A program made the position numbers and the translations under genes. A DNA stretch of 64,000 nucleotides from assembly GCF_000686945.1 (NCBI RefSeq), contig NZ_JMME01000015.1:1-64000 (forward strand), given 5' to 3'. Positions 7,957-16,521 of the stretch are shown here, in pieces; position 1 is the stretch's first letter, and every line of letters starts with the position of its first letter. The DNA is from Selenomonas sp. AE3005. Its GTDB lineage: Bacteria; Bacillota; Negativicutes; Selenomonadales; Selenomonadaceae. The notes under the pieces are model-generated. The model ran no database searches. It saw only the letters and a program-made list of their open reading frames with translations, and was not told where the DNA came from.

Positions 7957-8250
7957 TTACATCGACAACTCTACCGAGAAGGCACCCTGCGCGTATTGGG
8001 CAAGTTCCCGGTGTTCGCTATTGACATCCACGACAAAAGCGGGCTGGGAAGCACGGCCGAAGGTCTCTAATTCCTGGGCACCCTGTACAGCGTCCAAATT
8101 AGCCATTAGAGTGTGTAACGGCGGCAGGCTTTTGGCAGCTGCCTGGTTGGAACTCTTGACGGCAGAAATGGCACCTAACAGCTGGCCTTCCTGACTGGTC
8201 AAGAGCTCAGTTCGTCGATGTGGCAGAACTGAAATCGCATTAACATCCAT
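7957..8250 (-). CDS. Small MDVN protein, unknown function
   Basis: A 97-residue protein without signal or membrane segment. It begins MDVNAIS, as the protein at 61388 begins MDVNMIS; such short N-termini also occur in small motility-associated proteins of the YjfB type, a comparison made by eye only. AAGGAGG stands a few bases before the ATG at 8250. A longer in-frame start at 8301 falls upstream of the RBS and near the promoter at 8292-8320, so it is not preferred. Confidence 0.6.
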   Translation of the reverse strand: MDVNAISVLPHRRTELLTSQEGQLLGAISAVKSSNQAAAKSLPPLHTLMANLDAVQGAQELETFGRASQPAFVVDVNSEHRELAQYAQGAFSVELSM

Positions 8251-8291
8251 GTAAATTCCTCCTTGGAAAAACAGTTGTAACCTTGTAATAT

Positions 8292-8320
8292 ATAATAGCA
8301 AAAAAAACTTGACTAGTCAA
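8292..8320 (-). promoter_or_regulatory. Promoter of the small MDVN gene
   Basis: On the minus strand TTGACT (complement of 8315-8320), a 17-base spacer and TATTAT (complement of 8292-8297). It overlaps the 3' end of the Gx transporter gene. Confidence 0.7.
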
Positions 8321-8807
8321 TTTCTGTTTTGTTTAAAATTTGGCGAGCCAGCAGGCCGATAAGCAGGCCGGTAAGCAGGCCGCAGGGGCCTAAAATCGGC
8401 AGGTAGCGGAACAATGACAGGGTATCAGCGGCAAGTGCAGCGACGGCCAGCTGGCCAATGTGATGGGCAAAGCCGCCGGCCGCGCTGATACCGGGGACGC
8501 TGAAGGCCCGGCTTTTTTTGAGCAGGGACATAAGGAAAAGACTAGCCAGGGCGCCGGCCAGACTGTAGAAAAAAACTGTGGGGCCGCCGCCAAAGAAGGA
8601 GGCCAGTGCGGTGCGCAGCAGAATGAGCAGGAATACCGCCTTGACACCGGGCAGGCGGTAGAGGGCATAGACGGTGACGATATTGGCCAGCCCAAGTTTG
8701 GCCCCGGGAGCCAGAAAGGGAACGGGCAGCAGGCCTTCCACCAAAAACATTATCAGGGAACAGGCTGTCAGCAGGGCGATATGCAGGCAGGTACGCAGGT
8801 TCATCAT
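8313..8807 (-). CDS. Gx transporter family membrane protein (Hpre_diP_synt_I)
   Basis: A 164-residue integral membrane protein with about five hydrophobic segments. It matches the family once called heptaprenyl diphosphate synthase component I, now Gx transporter, including the segment GAKLGLANIVTVYALY. It is normally paired with a NusG domain II protein, as it is here (gene at 8827-9192, 19 bases upstream on the same strand). The pair is thought to be linked to quinone or FMN biology; the transported substrate is unknown. Confidence 0.88.
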   Translation of the reverse strand: MMNLRTCLHIALLTACSLIMFLVEGLLPVPFLAPGAKLGLANIVTVYALYRLPGVKAVFLLILLRTALASFFGGGPTVFFYSLAGALASLFLMSLLKKSRAFSVPGISAAGGFAHHIGQLAVAALAADTLSLFRYLPILGPCGLLTGLLIGLLARQILNKTEID

Positions 8808-8826
8808 CTTATCATCCTATTCACGC

Positions 8827-9192
8827 TTACTGGGCGGTTTTTATTTCAATAATCAGTTTATGTGGCAGACAGGCGATGATTTCTCCGGGTTTAGAGATGG
8901 AACCTGTTTTGACACAGATTTTATCCGGGCAGTCAGCGGTGATAACGGCAATAGTGTCTTGTTCAATGCGGATAAGGTAGTGGTGCTGTGCACCGGCCTG
9001 GGTAATGGTAAGCGGCCGTTCCTGTACGCCCTGTTGACCGGTCAGGGGGATTTTTTCCAAAATCTGACCGTCAAGGCGTATTTCGGCGTAACAGGCACTG
9101 GGCGGCAGCCCCCAGGGGAATAAGGGGAGCAGGGATAACAGCAGCAGCAGTATCAGCAGCACAATATCCGCTTTTTTCAGCATTTTACTCAT
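8827..9192 (-). CDS. NusG domain II-containing membrane-anchored protein
   Basis: A 121-residue protein with an N-terminal membrane segment (ADIVLLILLLLLSLLPLF) followed by a small beta domain of the NusG_II type, with the conserved CPDKICVKTGSISKPGEIIACLPH stretch whose cysteines are typical. It is probably anchored with the domain outside. It is first in an operon with the Gx transporter. The start is uncertain: ATGs at 9192 and 9183 are both possible, and no good RBS is visible because repeat copy A begins at 9201. Confidence 0.8.
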   Translation of the reverse strand: MSKMLKKADIVLLILLLLLSLLPLFPWGLPPSACYAEIRLDGQILEKIPLTGQQGVQERPLTITQAGAQHHYLIRIEQDTIAVITADCPDKICVKTGSISKPGEIIACLPHKLIIEIKTAQ

Positions 9193-9200
9193 GCTTATAA

Positions 9201-9365
9201 TTATAACGCCGTTGTTTCGGTTTTGCCATAGGCAAAACATCCTCTTAGCGTTTCCCTAAAGGACTAGCTTCGCTTCGCAACGAGGCGAAGAGATATGCTC
9301 GCTGCCGGTTTTGATATTCGTGCTATTACCTGCTGAAGAGGGGGACATTTTCCTGCCTCGTTATA
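9201..9365 (+). repeat. 165-bp interspersed repeat, copy A (diverged)
   Basis: Begins TTATAACGCCGTTGTT and ends CCTCGTTATA. It shares the central block TTTCCCTAAAGGACTAGC (18 bases) with three other copies in the window. This copy is the most diverged. It separates the divergent NusG-II gene and alr. Confidence 0.9.
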
Positions 9366-9426
9366 GACTTTCCTATAGCGTTTTGCTATACTTACAGAAG
9401 TTAAAAAATAAAGGAGTGCGGTGATA

Positions 9427-10533
9427 ATGCCAAATCGTCCGGTCTGGGCCGAAGTCAATCTGCAGGCGTTACGTCATAATTATAGAGAAATCAAAAAACA
9501 GCTGGCAGCAGGGGTGAAACTCTGTGCGGTGGTCAAGGCGAATGCCTATGGTCATGGTGCTGTGGCGGCGGCTAGAACAGCTATTGAGGAAGGGGCAGAA
9601 TATCTGGCCGTGGCAACCCTGTCTGAAGGTATCGAGCTGCGGCAGGCAGGTTTTACTACGCCGATTTTGGTGCTCGGCCTGGTTATGCCGGAAGATGCCA
9701 AGGACGTTGTGGATTATGATTTGACACAGGTGGTTTGCGAATTGTCCCTGGCTAAGGCACTGTCTCAGGAGGCGCAGCGCCAGCAGAAAAAAGCCCGCAT
9801 CCATCTGAAAGTGGACACGGGCATGGGGCGTATCGGTGTGCGTCCGGAGGAAATCGGCGAACTGGCCGCAAAGATTGCCGGGTTGCCAGGGCTGGTAATC
9901 GAGGGCATGTTCTCCCATTTTGCCACAGCTGACAGCAAGGATAAGACGTATACAAAGCAGCAGCTGGCGGCGTTCCAGGAGGCGATTGCGGCAGTAGAAG
10001 GCCGCGGGATAAAGCTCTCCATAAAGCATATTGCAGAATCGGCAGCGATTTTGGAAATCCCCGAGGCACATTTTGATATGGTGCGGGCAGGGGTTATCCA
10101 GTACGGCCTGTGGCCGTCTGAGGAAGTTACCCATCCTATCGATTTGCGGCCAGTGATGAGTCTTAAGGCCAAAGTGGTCTGGGTCAAGAGCCTGCAGCCG
10201 GGCGAAAGTATTGGCTATGGACGGCAGTTCACCGCGAAACGTGAAAGCCGCATTGCCACCTTGCCGATTGGCTATGCCGATGGTTATATCCGTGCCTATG
10301 GTAAAGAGGGCTTTGTGGAGATTCATGGACAGAAAGCACCAATTGCCGGCCGGGTGTGCATGGACCAGGTGATGGTGGATGTGACGGATATTCCCAATGT
10401 ACAGATTGGGGACGAGGTTACGTTATTTGGCAGCGACAGCCTGACCATTGATGAGGTGGCGCGCTGGGGCAATACCATTAACTATGAAGTGCCATGTTTG
10501 TTGGGGGCACGGCTGCCAAGAGTTTATCGGTAA
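9427..10533 (+). CDS. alr: Alanine racemase
   Basis: A 368-residue PLP enzyme that interconverts L- and D-alanine for peptidoglycan. The PLP lysine is K37 in VVKANAYGHGA and the catalytic tyrosine is Y264 in SIGYGRQF. Both catalytic domains, the TIM barrel and the C-terminal beta domain (GRVCMDQVMVDVTD), are complete. The ATG at 9427 is ten bases after AAGGAG; a GTG at 9421 is too close. The gene stands alone, with repeat copy A upstream and giant palindrome P1 downstream. Confidence 0.97.
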   Translation: MPNRPVWAEVNLQALRHNYREIKKQLAAGVKLCAVVKANAYGHGAVAAARTAIEEGAEYLAVATLSEGIELRQAGFTTPILVLGLVMPEDAKDVVDYDLTQVVCELSLAKALSQEAQRQQKKARIHLKVDTGMGRIGVRPEEIGELAAKIAGLPGLVIEGMFSHFATADSKDKTYTKQQLAAFQEAIAAVEGRGIKLSIKHIAESAAILEIPEAHFDMVRAGVIQYGLWPSEEVTHPIDLRPVMSLKAKVVWVKSLQPGESIGYGRQFTAKRESRIATLPIGYADGYIRAYGKEGFVEIHGQKAPIAGRVCMDQVMVDVTDIPNVQIGDEVTLFGSDSLTIDEVARWGNTINYEVPCLLGARLPRVYR

Positions 10534-10552
10534 AGTTGTTTATTCGAGGTAC

Positions 10553-10753
10553 GCCGGCAGCTGGCATGTTTGCCACGCGCTGCTCGGCGGCTCACTAAAA
10601 AATCTCCTTTGCTTCTAATTAAGCATGAACAAAAGTCAAAACTCGCTACGCTCAAACAGTAGACTTTTATTCATGATATTAAGGTAAGCAAAGGAGATTT
10701 TTTTACGTTCGCGCGCCTGACGCATCGCTTAGGCAAGCATGCCAGCTGCCGGC
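10553..10753. repeat. Giant nested palindrome P1
   Basis: Outer arms 10553-10574 and 10732-10753 pair over 22 bases with one mismatch. A middle arm pair (AAAAAATCTCCTTTGCTT) and an inner 14-base pair (CATGAACAAAAGTC, one mismatch) lead to a 24-base tip holding CTCGCTACGCTC at 10642-10653. No reading frame of note lies inside. It may act as a terminator for alr, but is far larger than needed. Confidence 0.9.
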
Positions 10754-10812
10754 TAGTTGATAATTTTTAACTTGGGCGGCGAACCGGAACTAGCTATATA
10801 ATGCGGAGGCTG

Positions 10813-11003
10813 GGCCGGGCAGGGATTGCCCCAGCGGAGCGTTGGGCGGCAGGCGTTAAGAACAGATTTTTTGCCCACATAAATATTAGCAGGCAACGGC
10901 TGTTGTTTGAACGTAGTGAGTTTAAGCCGTTGCCTGCTAAATAAAGGCAAAAAATCTGTTTAGCCTGCCGCACTAGCGCAGCAGGGGTAATTCCTGCCCG
11001 GCC
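10813..11003. repeat. Giant nested palindrome P2
   Basis: Outer arms 10813-10832 and 10984-11003 (2 mismatches in 20), a middle pair around AACAGATTTTTTGCCC, and a perfect 15-base inner pair TTAGCAGGCAACGGC. The tip holds the shared core in reverse orientation (GAACGTAGTGAG, 10909-10920). It lies 60 bases after P1. Stem sequences are unrelated to those of P1. The gap 10534-11030 holds only P1 and P2. Confidence 0.9.
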
Positions 11004-11030
11004 CTGCCGGACTGACAATAAAAGCAGGAA

Positions 11031-11501
11031 TTATTGTACTTGCCGTTTCCAGTACTCAAGGTCTGGTTCATTCAGCGGCAGGTCAATGGTCTGTCCATTA
11101 TCGTAGTAGAAACGGAACCGTACGGTTTCCGCTTTTTTTATGGCCGGCAGGCTTGACCGGGGCAGCTCGACGAAGAGTTTATTTTCATTCTGCCAGGCAT
11201 GGTCTTTGCTGTCGTGTGGTGGCGGCGTTTGTTTTGTGGCGGCTTTCATTTCCCAGGCCGCGCCGTCCGTGTATAAAATAGCCTCTTTTTTCAGTTTGGC
11301 ATTATCATAACGCCAGTCCCACAGGGTGAGGACTGCGCCTTCCAGTTTTCCGTCACCGGTATGGGAGGATTGGAAATCAATGCGGCAATAGGCTGATAGG
11401 CTGTCAGCTGTGCGGTGGTCGATATGCCATGTATAGGAAAGACCAAAAATGCCCACCAGCATGAGCAGTAAGCCAATGCCAATAAAAATTTTTTTCAGCA
11501 T
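11031..11501 (-). CDS. Membrane-anchored protein of unknown function
   Basis: A 156-residue protein with one N-terminal membrane segment (IFIGIGLLLMLVGIFGLSY) and a soluble remainder rich in aromatic and charged residues, probably facing the periplasm. I do not recognise a family. It is a single gene that reads toward palindrome P2. Confidence 0.65.
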   Translation of the reverse strand: MLKKIFIGIGLLLMLVGIFGLSYTWHIDHRTADSLSAYCRIDFQSSHTGDGKLEGAVLTLWDWRYDNAKLKKEAILYTDGAAWEMKAATKQTPPPHDSKDHAWQNENKLFVELPRSSLPAIKKAETVRFRFYYDNGQTIDLPLNEPDLEYWKRQVQ

Positions 11502-11641
11502 ATAAAGGGTCCTCTCTTGTGCTATTATGTAAATTTATATAGATAGTATAACATATTAGAGTTTTCCCTTGCAATTTTAGAGGGATGTGAGAAAATAGTA
11601 GTGTTAGGCTTATGATAAAAATACCACAAGGGGGCATTTTT

Positions 11642-12445
11642 ATGCAGATAAAACTACTGGCTACGGATTTGGACGGTACCTTATTATCGTCAGGCAAGCC
11701 CGTGTCGGAAAAAAATATTGCCGCAGCTCAGGCAGCTGCTAAGGCAGGTACGATTGTGACGATTGCTACGGGGCGTATGTATCGGGCGGCTTTGCCGGTC
11801 GCTGAGGCTCTGGGGCTGGACGTACCTATTATCACCTACAATGGTGCCCTGATAAAATCCACTTCGGGCAAGATTTACTATCAAAAATTTATGGACGAAG
11901 AAATCTGCCGCCAGGTGACGGATTTTTGTGCTCAGCGTGGCTGGTATTTGCAAACTTATAGTGGTGAAGAACTCTACTACTCGGATTACAATGAGTTTTC
12001 CCGGCGCTATGAACACAGCCAGAAGGTTAGCGGGGAAAGTATCGGCTATGAAAAACTGCGTGAGCATGTCAGCGACATGTATAAAATGCTGATAATCACC
12101 GATTCTCCGGACGTAACGCAGGACTGGATGGCTGAGCTTAAGGCGGAGTTTGGTGAAAGCATAACGCTTACCCAGTCAGCCCCTGATTTTATCGAGATTA
12201 TCAGCCCGGGGGTGTCTAAGGCCTCAGCTTTGGCAAAACTGGCGGATATCATGGGCTTTGACATGCAGGAAACCATGGCTATCGGTGATGCCAACAATGA
12301 TTTACCGTTATTAAAGGCAGCCGGTTTCAGTGTGGCTATGGGCAATGCTGCTGACAATATCAAGGCTGTCACCGATGCGGTGACGGGCAACTGTGTCGAT
12401 GATGGCTGGGCACAGGCGGTTTACAAGTATATTCTCAATAAGTAA
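11642..12445 (+). CDS. HAD-superfamily hydrolase, Cof/IIB type
   Basis: A 267-residue cytoplasmic phosphatase. HAD motif I is DLDGTLL (residues 8-14), motif II is TIATGR, and motif IV is GDANNDLPLLKAAG. The IIB cap lies between them. Such enzymes dephosphorylate sugar phosphates or flavin precursors; the substrate cannot be read from sequence. The ATG at 11642 follows GGGGG; an in-frame ATG at 11612 has no RBS. It lies 17 bases upstream of rapZ, so it is probably co-transcribed with the rapZ-yvcK-whiA cluster. Confidence 0.9.
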   Translation: MQIKLLATDLDGTLLSSGKPVSEKNIAAAQAAAKAGTIVTIATGRMYRAALPVAEALGLDVPIITYNGALIKSTSGKIYYQKFMDEEICRQVTDFCAQRGWYLQTYSGEELYYSDYNEFSRRYEHSQKVSGESIGYEKLREHVSDMYKMLIITDSPDVTQDWMAELKAEFGESITLTQSAPDFIEIISPGVSKASALAKLADIMGFDMQETMAIGDANNDLPLLKAAGFSVAMGNAADNIKAVTDAVTGNCVDDGWAQAVYKYILNK

Positions 12446-12462
12446 AGGCTGGTGAATATATT

Positions 12463-13395
12463 ATGGAAGAAACTACGGAAATGGAATTGGAACAGACCAA
12501 AGAAGATAAATTTCGTCTCGTTATCGTCACCGGCATGTCCGGCGGCGGCAAAACACAGGCTTGCCGTTATATGGAGGATTTAGGTTACTTTGTGGTGGAT
12601 AATCTGCCGCCGGTATTCATTCCCAAATTTGTGGAACTGTGCAAGCATGCCGGTGACCATGTCGGCAAAGTGGTGCTCGTGGTTGATACACGCAGCCGGG
12701 AATTCTTTGATACCTTTATCCATGTGCTGGACGATATGGACAAGGACGATGTGCCCTATGAAATGTTGTTCATGGACGCCTCTGACCCGGTGATTATCCG
12801 CCGCTACAAGGAAACGCGCCGCCGTCACCCGATGGCCCCGTCTTCCCGGATTTCTGACGGTATTGCCAAGGAACGCGAACGTCTTTCCCCGGCCAGGGCT
12901 AAGGCTACTTATATTATTGACACCTCGGAGCTCAAAAAGGTAGAACTGCGTGACAAGATTCACCGTATTTTTGGCAACAGTGACGGGGAGCAGATGAGCA
13001 TCAATGTGTTGTCCTTCGGTTTTAAATTCGGTATGCCGCTGGACGCTGACATGGTGCTGGACGTGCGGTTCCTGCCCAATCCTTTCTATATTGAATCCAT
13101 GCGCCATAAGAGCGGCGCGGTGCCGGAAGTGGCAGAATACATTGCCCAGTGGCCGGTGACGCAGGAATTTATCGGCCATTTGGACGGCATGATGGATTTT
13201 CTGGTGCCCCAATATGTGAAGGAAGGCAAGAGCCAGCTGGTTATTGCCGTGGGCTGTACAGGCGGCATGCACCGCAGCGTCTTTATCGCCAAGCATATTT
13301 TTGACAGGCTGAATCAAAAAGGCCTGCCGGTAAAACTCGAACACCGTGACCTGATGAAAAATGATGTTTGGGAACACGTGCGTGAGGAGTGCTAA
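12463..13395 (+). CDS. rapZ: RNase adapter protein RapZ / nucleotide-binding YvcJ
   Basis: A 310-residue P-loop protein. Walker A is GMSGGGKT near residue 25. The C-terminal half contains the conserved VAVGCTGGMHRSVFIA segment. In Gram-negative bacteria RapZ controls GlmS through small RNAs; in Firmicutes the YvcJ homologue has a less defined role. The neighbours yvcK and whiA form the arrangement conserved across Firmicutes. The RBS is weak; a second in-frame ATG at 12481 is a possible start. Confidence 0.95.
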   Translation: MEETTEMELEQTKEDKFRLVIVTGMSGGGKTQACRYMEDLGYFVVDNLPPVFIPKFVELCKHAGDHVGKVVLVVDTRSREFFDTFIHVLDDMDKDDVPYEMLFMDASDPVIIRRYKETRRRHPMAPSSRISDGIAKERERLSPARAKATYIIDTSELKKVELRDKIHRIFGNSDGEQMSINVLSFGFKFGMPLDADMVLDVRFLPNPFYIESMRHKSGAVPEVAEYIAQWPVTQEFIGHLDGMMDFLVPQYVKEGKSQLVIAVGCTGGMHRSVFIAKHIFDRLNQKGLPVKLEHRDLMKNDVWEHVREEC

Positions 13396-13398
13396 GTA

Positions 13399-14715
13399 AT
13401 GCATTTGTTAAAATGGCTGTACCCGGGCATGAAATTCAAACGCTGGCTGGCGCTGTTTTCTGCCGGGGTCATGCTGGTAAGCATGGGGCTTGCCCTGGTT
13501 TTTAACTATAAATATCTGGATATGATAGAAGAGGCCATCTTTCGGGCCGTGTATATGTGGAAGGGCACTTATGATTATGCCATAACCACAATTATCGGCA
13601 TATTGGTGGTCGCTTTGGGGGTAGTGCTGATGCTGGCCGCGACGCGGTACACTATCCGCTCGGTCATCATGGTGCTCCTGCCAGACCAGTCAGAGCGTCT
13701 GGTGGATATTATCTACGAGAAGCGCCGGCTGGGCAAAGGCCCCAATGTCACGGTTGTGGGCGGCGGCCATGGCCTGTCAGTGCTGCTGCGTGGTATTAAG
13801 GCCGCCACCAGTAATGTCACGGCCGTTGTGACGGTGGCTGATGATGGCGGCTCTTCCGGGCGGCTGCGTGAGGAATTTGGCATTATTCCGCCGGGCGATT
13901 TGCGCAACTGTCTGGTAGCGCTGGCCGACACAGAACCCCTGATGGAAAAACTTTTCCAGTACAGGTTCAAGGGAAAGACAGAACTGGCCGGTCATAGCTT
14001 TGGCAATCTCTTTATTGCGGCCATGAATGAAGTCACCGGTGATATGGAGCAGGCCCTGCGTGAATCCTCCAAGGTCTTGGCGGTCAAGGGTCAGGTCCTG
14101 CCGGCCTCCAAGGACCATGTGCGGCTGGACGCTGTCATGGAGGACGGCACTGTAGTACAGGGGGAATCCCATATTCCCGAGGTGCACAAACAGATTCACC
14201 GGGTGCGGCTCTTCCCCGAGGAAGTGCAGCCGGTACAGTCGGCTTTGGACGCTTTGGCCAATGCCGACGCCATCATTTTGGGCCCAGGCAGCCTGTATAC
14301 CAGTATCATGCCCAATCTGCTGGTGGATAAGGTGGCTGAGACAATCAGAAAGAGTAAGGCCATCAAGATTTACATCTGCAATGTCATGACGCAGCCCGGT
14401 GAAACGGACGGCTATACGGCCTCCATGCATGCCAAGGCCATAATTGACCACGGCGGCAAGGGGATTATTGACTACATGCTGGTCAATGACGCGCCGATTT
14501 CGGCGGACATGCAGGACTTCTATGCTGCCAAGGGCGCGTACCCGGTGGAGGTCGACGAAGAGGCCATCAACGCTTTGGGCGTCGGTTTTGTCAAGGCTGA
14601 TATCATCAATGAAAATGAAGTCATTCGTCATGACCCCGACAAACTTAGCCGGGCGGTGATGAATATGGTTTATCATCTGCAGCCCAGCGCTTTAAAGAAG
14701 TATGAATTCAAATGA
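13399..14715 (+). CDS. yvcK: Gluconeogenesis factor YvcK (CofD-like), membrane-anchored
   Basis: A 438-residue protein with two N-terminal membrane segments (about residues 15-35 and 55-75), followed by the YvcK/CofD-like Rossmann domain (VVGGGHGLSVLLRGIK, PPGDLRNCLVALAD). In Bacillus YvcK is needed for growth on gluconeogenic carbon and for cell shape, and binds UDP-sugars. The membrane-spanning N-terminus is an extension relative to Bacillus YvcK but is common in some Firmicutes. It starts three bases after the rapZ stop, with GAGGAG inside the rapZ end. Confidence 0.93.
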   Translation: MHLLKWLYPGMKFKRWLALFSAGVMLVSMGLALVFNYKYLDMIEEAIFRAVYMWKGTYDYAITTIIGILVVALGVVLMLAATRYTIRSVIMVLLPDQSERLVDIIYEKRRLGKGPNVTVVGGGHGLSVLLRGIKAATSNVTAVVTVADDGGSSGRLREEFGIIPPGDLRNCLVALADTEPLMEKLFQYRFKGKTELAGHSFGNLFIAAMNEVTGDMEQALRESSKVLAVKGQVLPASKDHVRLDAVMEDGTVVQGESHIPEVHKQIHRVRLFPEEVQPVQSALDALANADAIILGPGSLYTSIMPNLLVDKVAETIRKSKAIKIYICNVMTQPGETDGYTASMHAKAIIDHGGKGIIDYMLVNDAPISADMQDFYAAKGAYPVEVDEEAINALGVGFVKADIINENEVIRHDPDKLSRAVMNMVYHLQPSALKKYEFK

Positions 14716-14733
14716 ATGTAAGGGAGGGATATC

Positions 14734-15660
14734 ATGCCGTCCTTTGCTACTGAAGTAAAAAATGAACTGGCCAGATGTTATTATGAAGATGAATGCTGCC
14801 GGGACGCAGAACTGGCGGCCCTCCTGCGCATGGGGGCCACCTTGTCCCTGGGGGCCGGCCATACCTTTGGCCTGAACTTTACCTCGAAAAATGCGGCTGT
14901 AGCCAGAAAGGTGCTGCAGCTGCTAAAAAGCGCCAAGGAAGGTATACGTACGGAAATCACCGTGCGGCGTTCCCGGCAGCTTAATAAAAACAACAGTTAT
15001 ACCGTACGGGTGATTCCCTCCCCGCGAGTCAATGAACTCTTTGAGCGCCTGGGTTTTTTGCATGAGGACAGCCTCAATATGGAAAATGACCGGGGCATAC
15101 TCAAAAAACAGTGCTGCCGGATAGCTTACCTGCGCGGTGCGTTTCAGGGGGGCGGCAGTGTCAACCGGCCTGAGGCCAGCTACCACTTGGAACTGGTAAC
15201 AGTCAGCTTTGAGCTGGGGCGCCTGCTCCATGACCTGCTAAAGCGTATGGGCTTTCCGGCAGGATTTGTGGACAGGAAGGACGCCTATATCGTCTACCTG
15301 AAGGAAGGCGATGCGGTGGTGGATTTCCTGGGCATGCTCGAGGCCGAGAAAGCTGTGGAAAGTTTTGAAGTGGCCCGTAATGTCAAAGAAGTACGGGAAC
15401 AGGTCAACCGTCTGGTAAATTGCGAAACGGCTAATCTGCAAAAGGCGGTGGACGCCGCCGGGAGGCAGCTGGCTGATATCCGCACGCTGGAGGCGCAGGG
15501 CAGGCTGGCAGGCCTGCCACCCAAGGTCAAGGCGGCAGCCCAGGCCCGCCTTGACAATCCGGACGCGTCCCTGGCGGAACTGGCGGAAATACTGGGAATC
15601 AGCAAGTCGGGGCTTAATCACCGTATGCGCAAGCTCCGCGAACTGGCTGGTTCAAACTAA
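14734..15660 (+). CDS. whiA: DNA-binding protein WhiA
   Basis: A 308-residue protein with an N-terminal LAGLIDADG-type fold lacking endonuclease residues and a C-terminal helix-turn-helix (SLAELAEILGISKSGLNHRM). WhiA influences cell division and chromosome segregation in Bacillus and sporulation in Streptomyces. GGGAGGG precedes the ATG. It is the last gene of the conserved rapZ-yvcK-whiA group. Confidence 0.95.
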   Translation: MPSFATEVKNELARCYYEDECCRDAELAALLRMGATLSLGAGHTFGLNFTSKNAAVARKVLQLLKSAKEGIRTEITVRRSRQLNKNNSYTVRVIPSPRVNELFERLGFLHEDSLNMENDRGILKKQCCRIAYLRGAFQGGGSVNRPEASYHLELVTVSFELGRLLHDLLKRMGFPAGFVDRKDAYIVYLKEGDAVVDFLGMLEAEKAVESFEVARNVKEVREQVNRLVNCETANLQKAVDAAGRQLADIRTLEAQGRLAGLPPKVKAAAQARLDNPDASLAELAEILGISKSGLNHRMRKLRELAGSN

Positions 15661-15679
15661 TGGAAGTAGGGATTATAGA

Positions 15680-16477
15680 TTGCACTATGTAAAATATGTA
15701 TTGGGGGCACTGTGTTTTGCCCTGATGGTCTTTTTGTCCTGGCTGGCGCTGACACCGGCACCGCAGGGCGTGCTCGTACTGGAATATCATCATATCAGTG
15801 ATGAAACGGACAGCGAGGGCCAGCCGTATTCAGTGCCGCCGGCTGAGTTTGCCGCGCAGCTTGACTATCTGCAGCAGCAGGGATATACGACAATTTCCAT
15901 GCAGGATTTCATGCGGGCGAAGAAGGGCAAGCAGGAACTGCCGGCCAAGCCCGTGATTCTGACCTTTGATGATGGTTATGAGGACAATTATACGGTTCTG
16001 TTGCCCATGCTTGAGGAACGCGGTATGAAGGGGACTGTGTATATGGTCACCAACAGTATCGGCCGCAAGGGATATCTGAGCTGGAATCAGCTGCGTGATA
16101 TGCAGAACCGGGGCATTGAACTGGGCAGCCACACGGCTAACCATCAGCCGCTTACTACCCTGGATAGGGAAAAGCAGGCGGAGGAAATGAAGCTGTCCAA
16201 GCTGCTGATGGAATGGAACGGCCTCAAGACCATCTTTACCTTTTCCTATCCCAACGGCGCTTATGATGAGGGCATGCCCCAGATGTTGGCGGAAAATGAA
16301 TACCTGACGGCAGTGACCGGCGACGGCGGCCTCAATACTTTTAAAACCAACCCCTATCTGCTGCAGCGCACGAATATTCCCTATCCGCGTTTCGGCCTGA
16401 CGGAATTCAAGCTGCGCCTCTTTAAGTCGGAGGCTATGACCAAACTGGGGATAAGACAGCATATTGTCAACGAGTAA
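15680..16477 (+). CDS. Membrane-anchored polysaccharide deacetylase (NodB domain)
   Basis: A 265-residue protein with an N-terminal membrane segment (YVLGALCFALMVFLSWLAL) and a NodB carbohydrate esterase domain. Motif 1 is TFDDGYEDN and motif 2 is SHTANH, which supply the metal-binding Asp and His residues. It should deacetylate a cell-envelope polysaccharide or peptidoglycan. The only sensible start between the whiA stop and the membrane segment is TTG at 15680, with AGGGA eight bases upstream. A longer open frame reaches back into whiA but has no RBS. Confidence 0.85.
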   Translation: MHYVKYVLGALCFALMVFLSWLALTPAPQGVLVLEYHHISDETDSEGQPYSVPPAEFAAQLDYLQQQGYTTISMQDFMRAKKGKQELPAKPVILTFDDGYEDNYTVLLPMLEERGMKGTVYMVTNSIGRKGYLSWNQLRDMQNRGIELGSHTANHQPLTTLDREKQAEEMKLSKLLMEWNGLKTIFTFSYPNGAYDEGMPQMLAENEYLTAVTGDGGLNTFKTNPYLLQRTNIPYPRFGLTEFKLRLFKSEAMTKLGIRQHIVNE

Positions 16478-16521
16478 TATAGTAAACAAGAGTAACACAT
16501 ATAAAGGATGAATTGGTTTCC

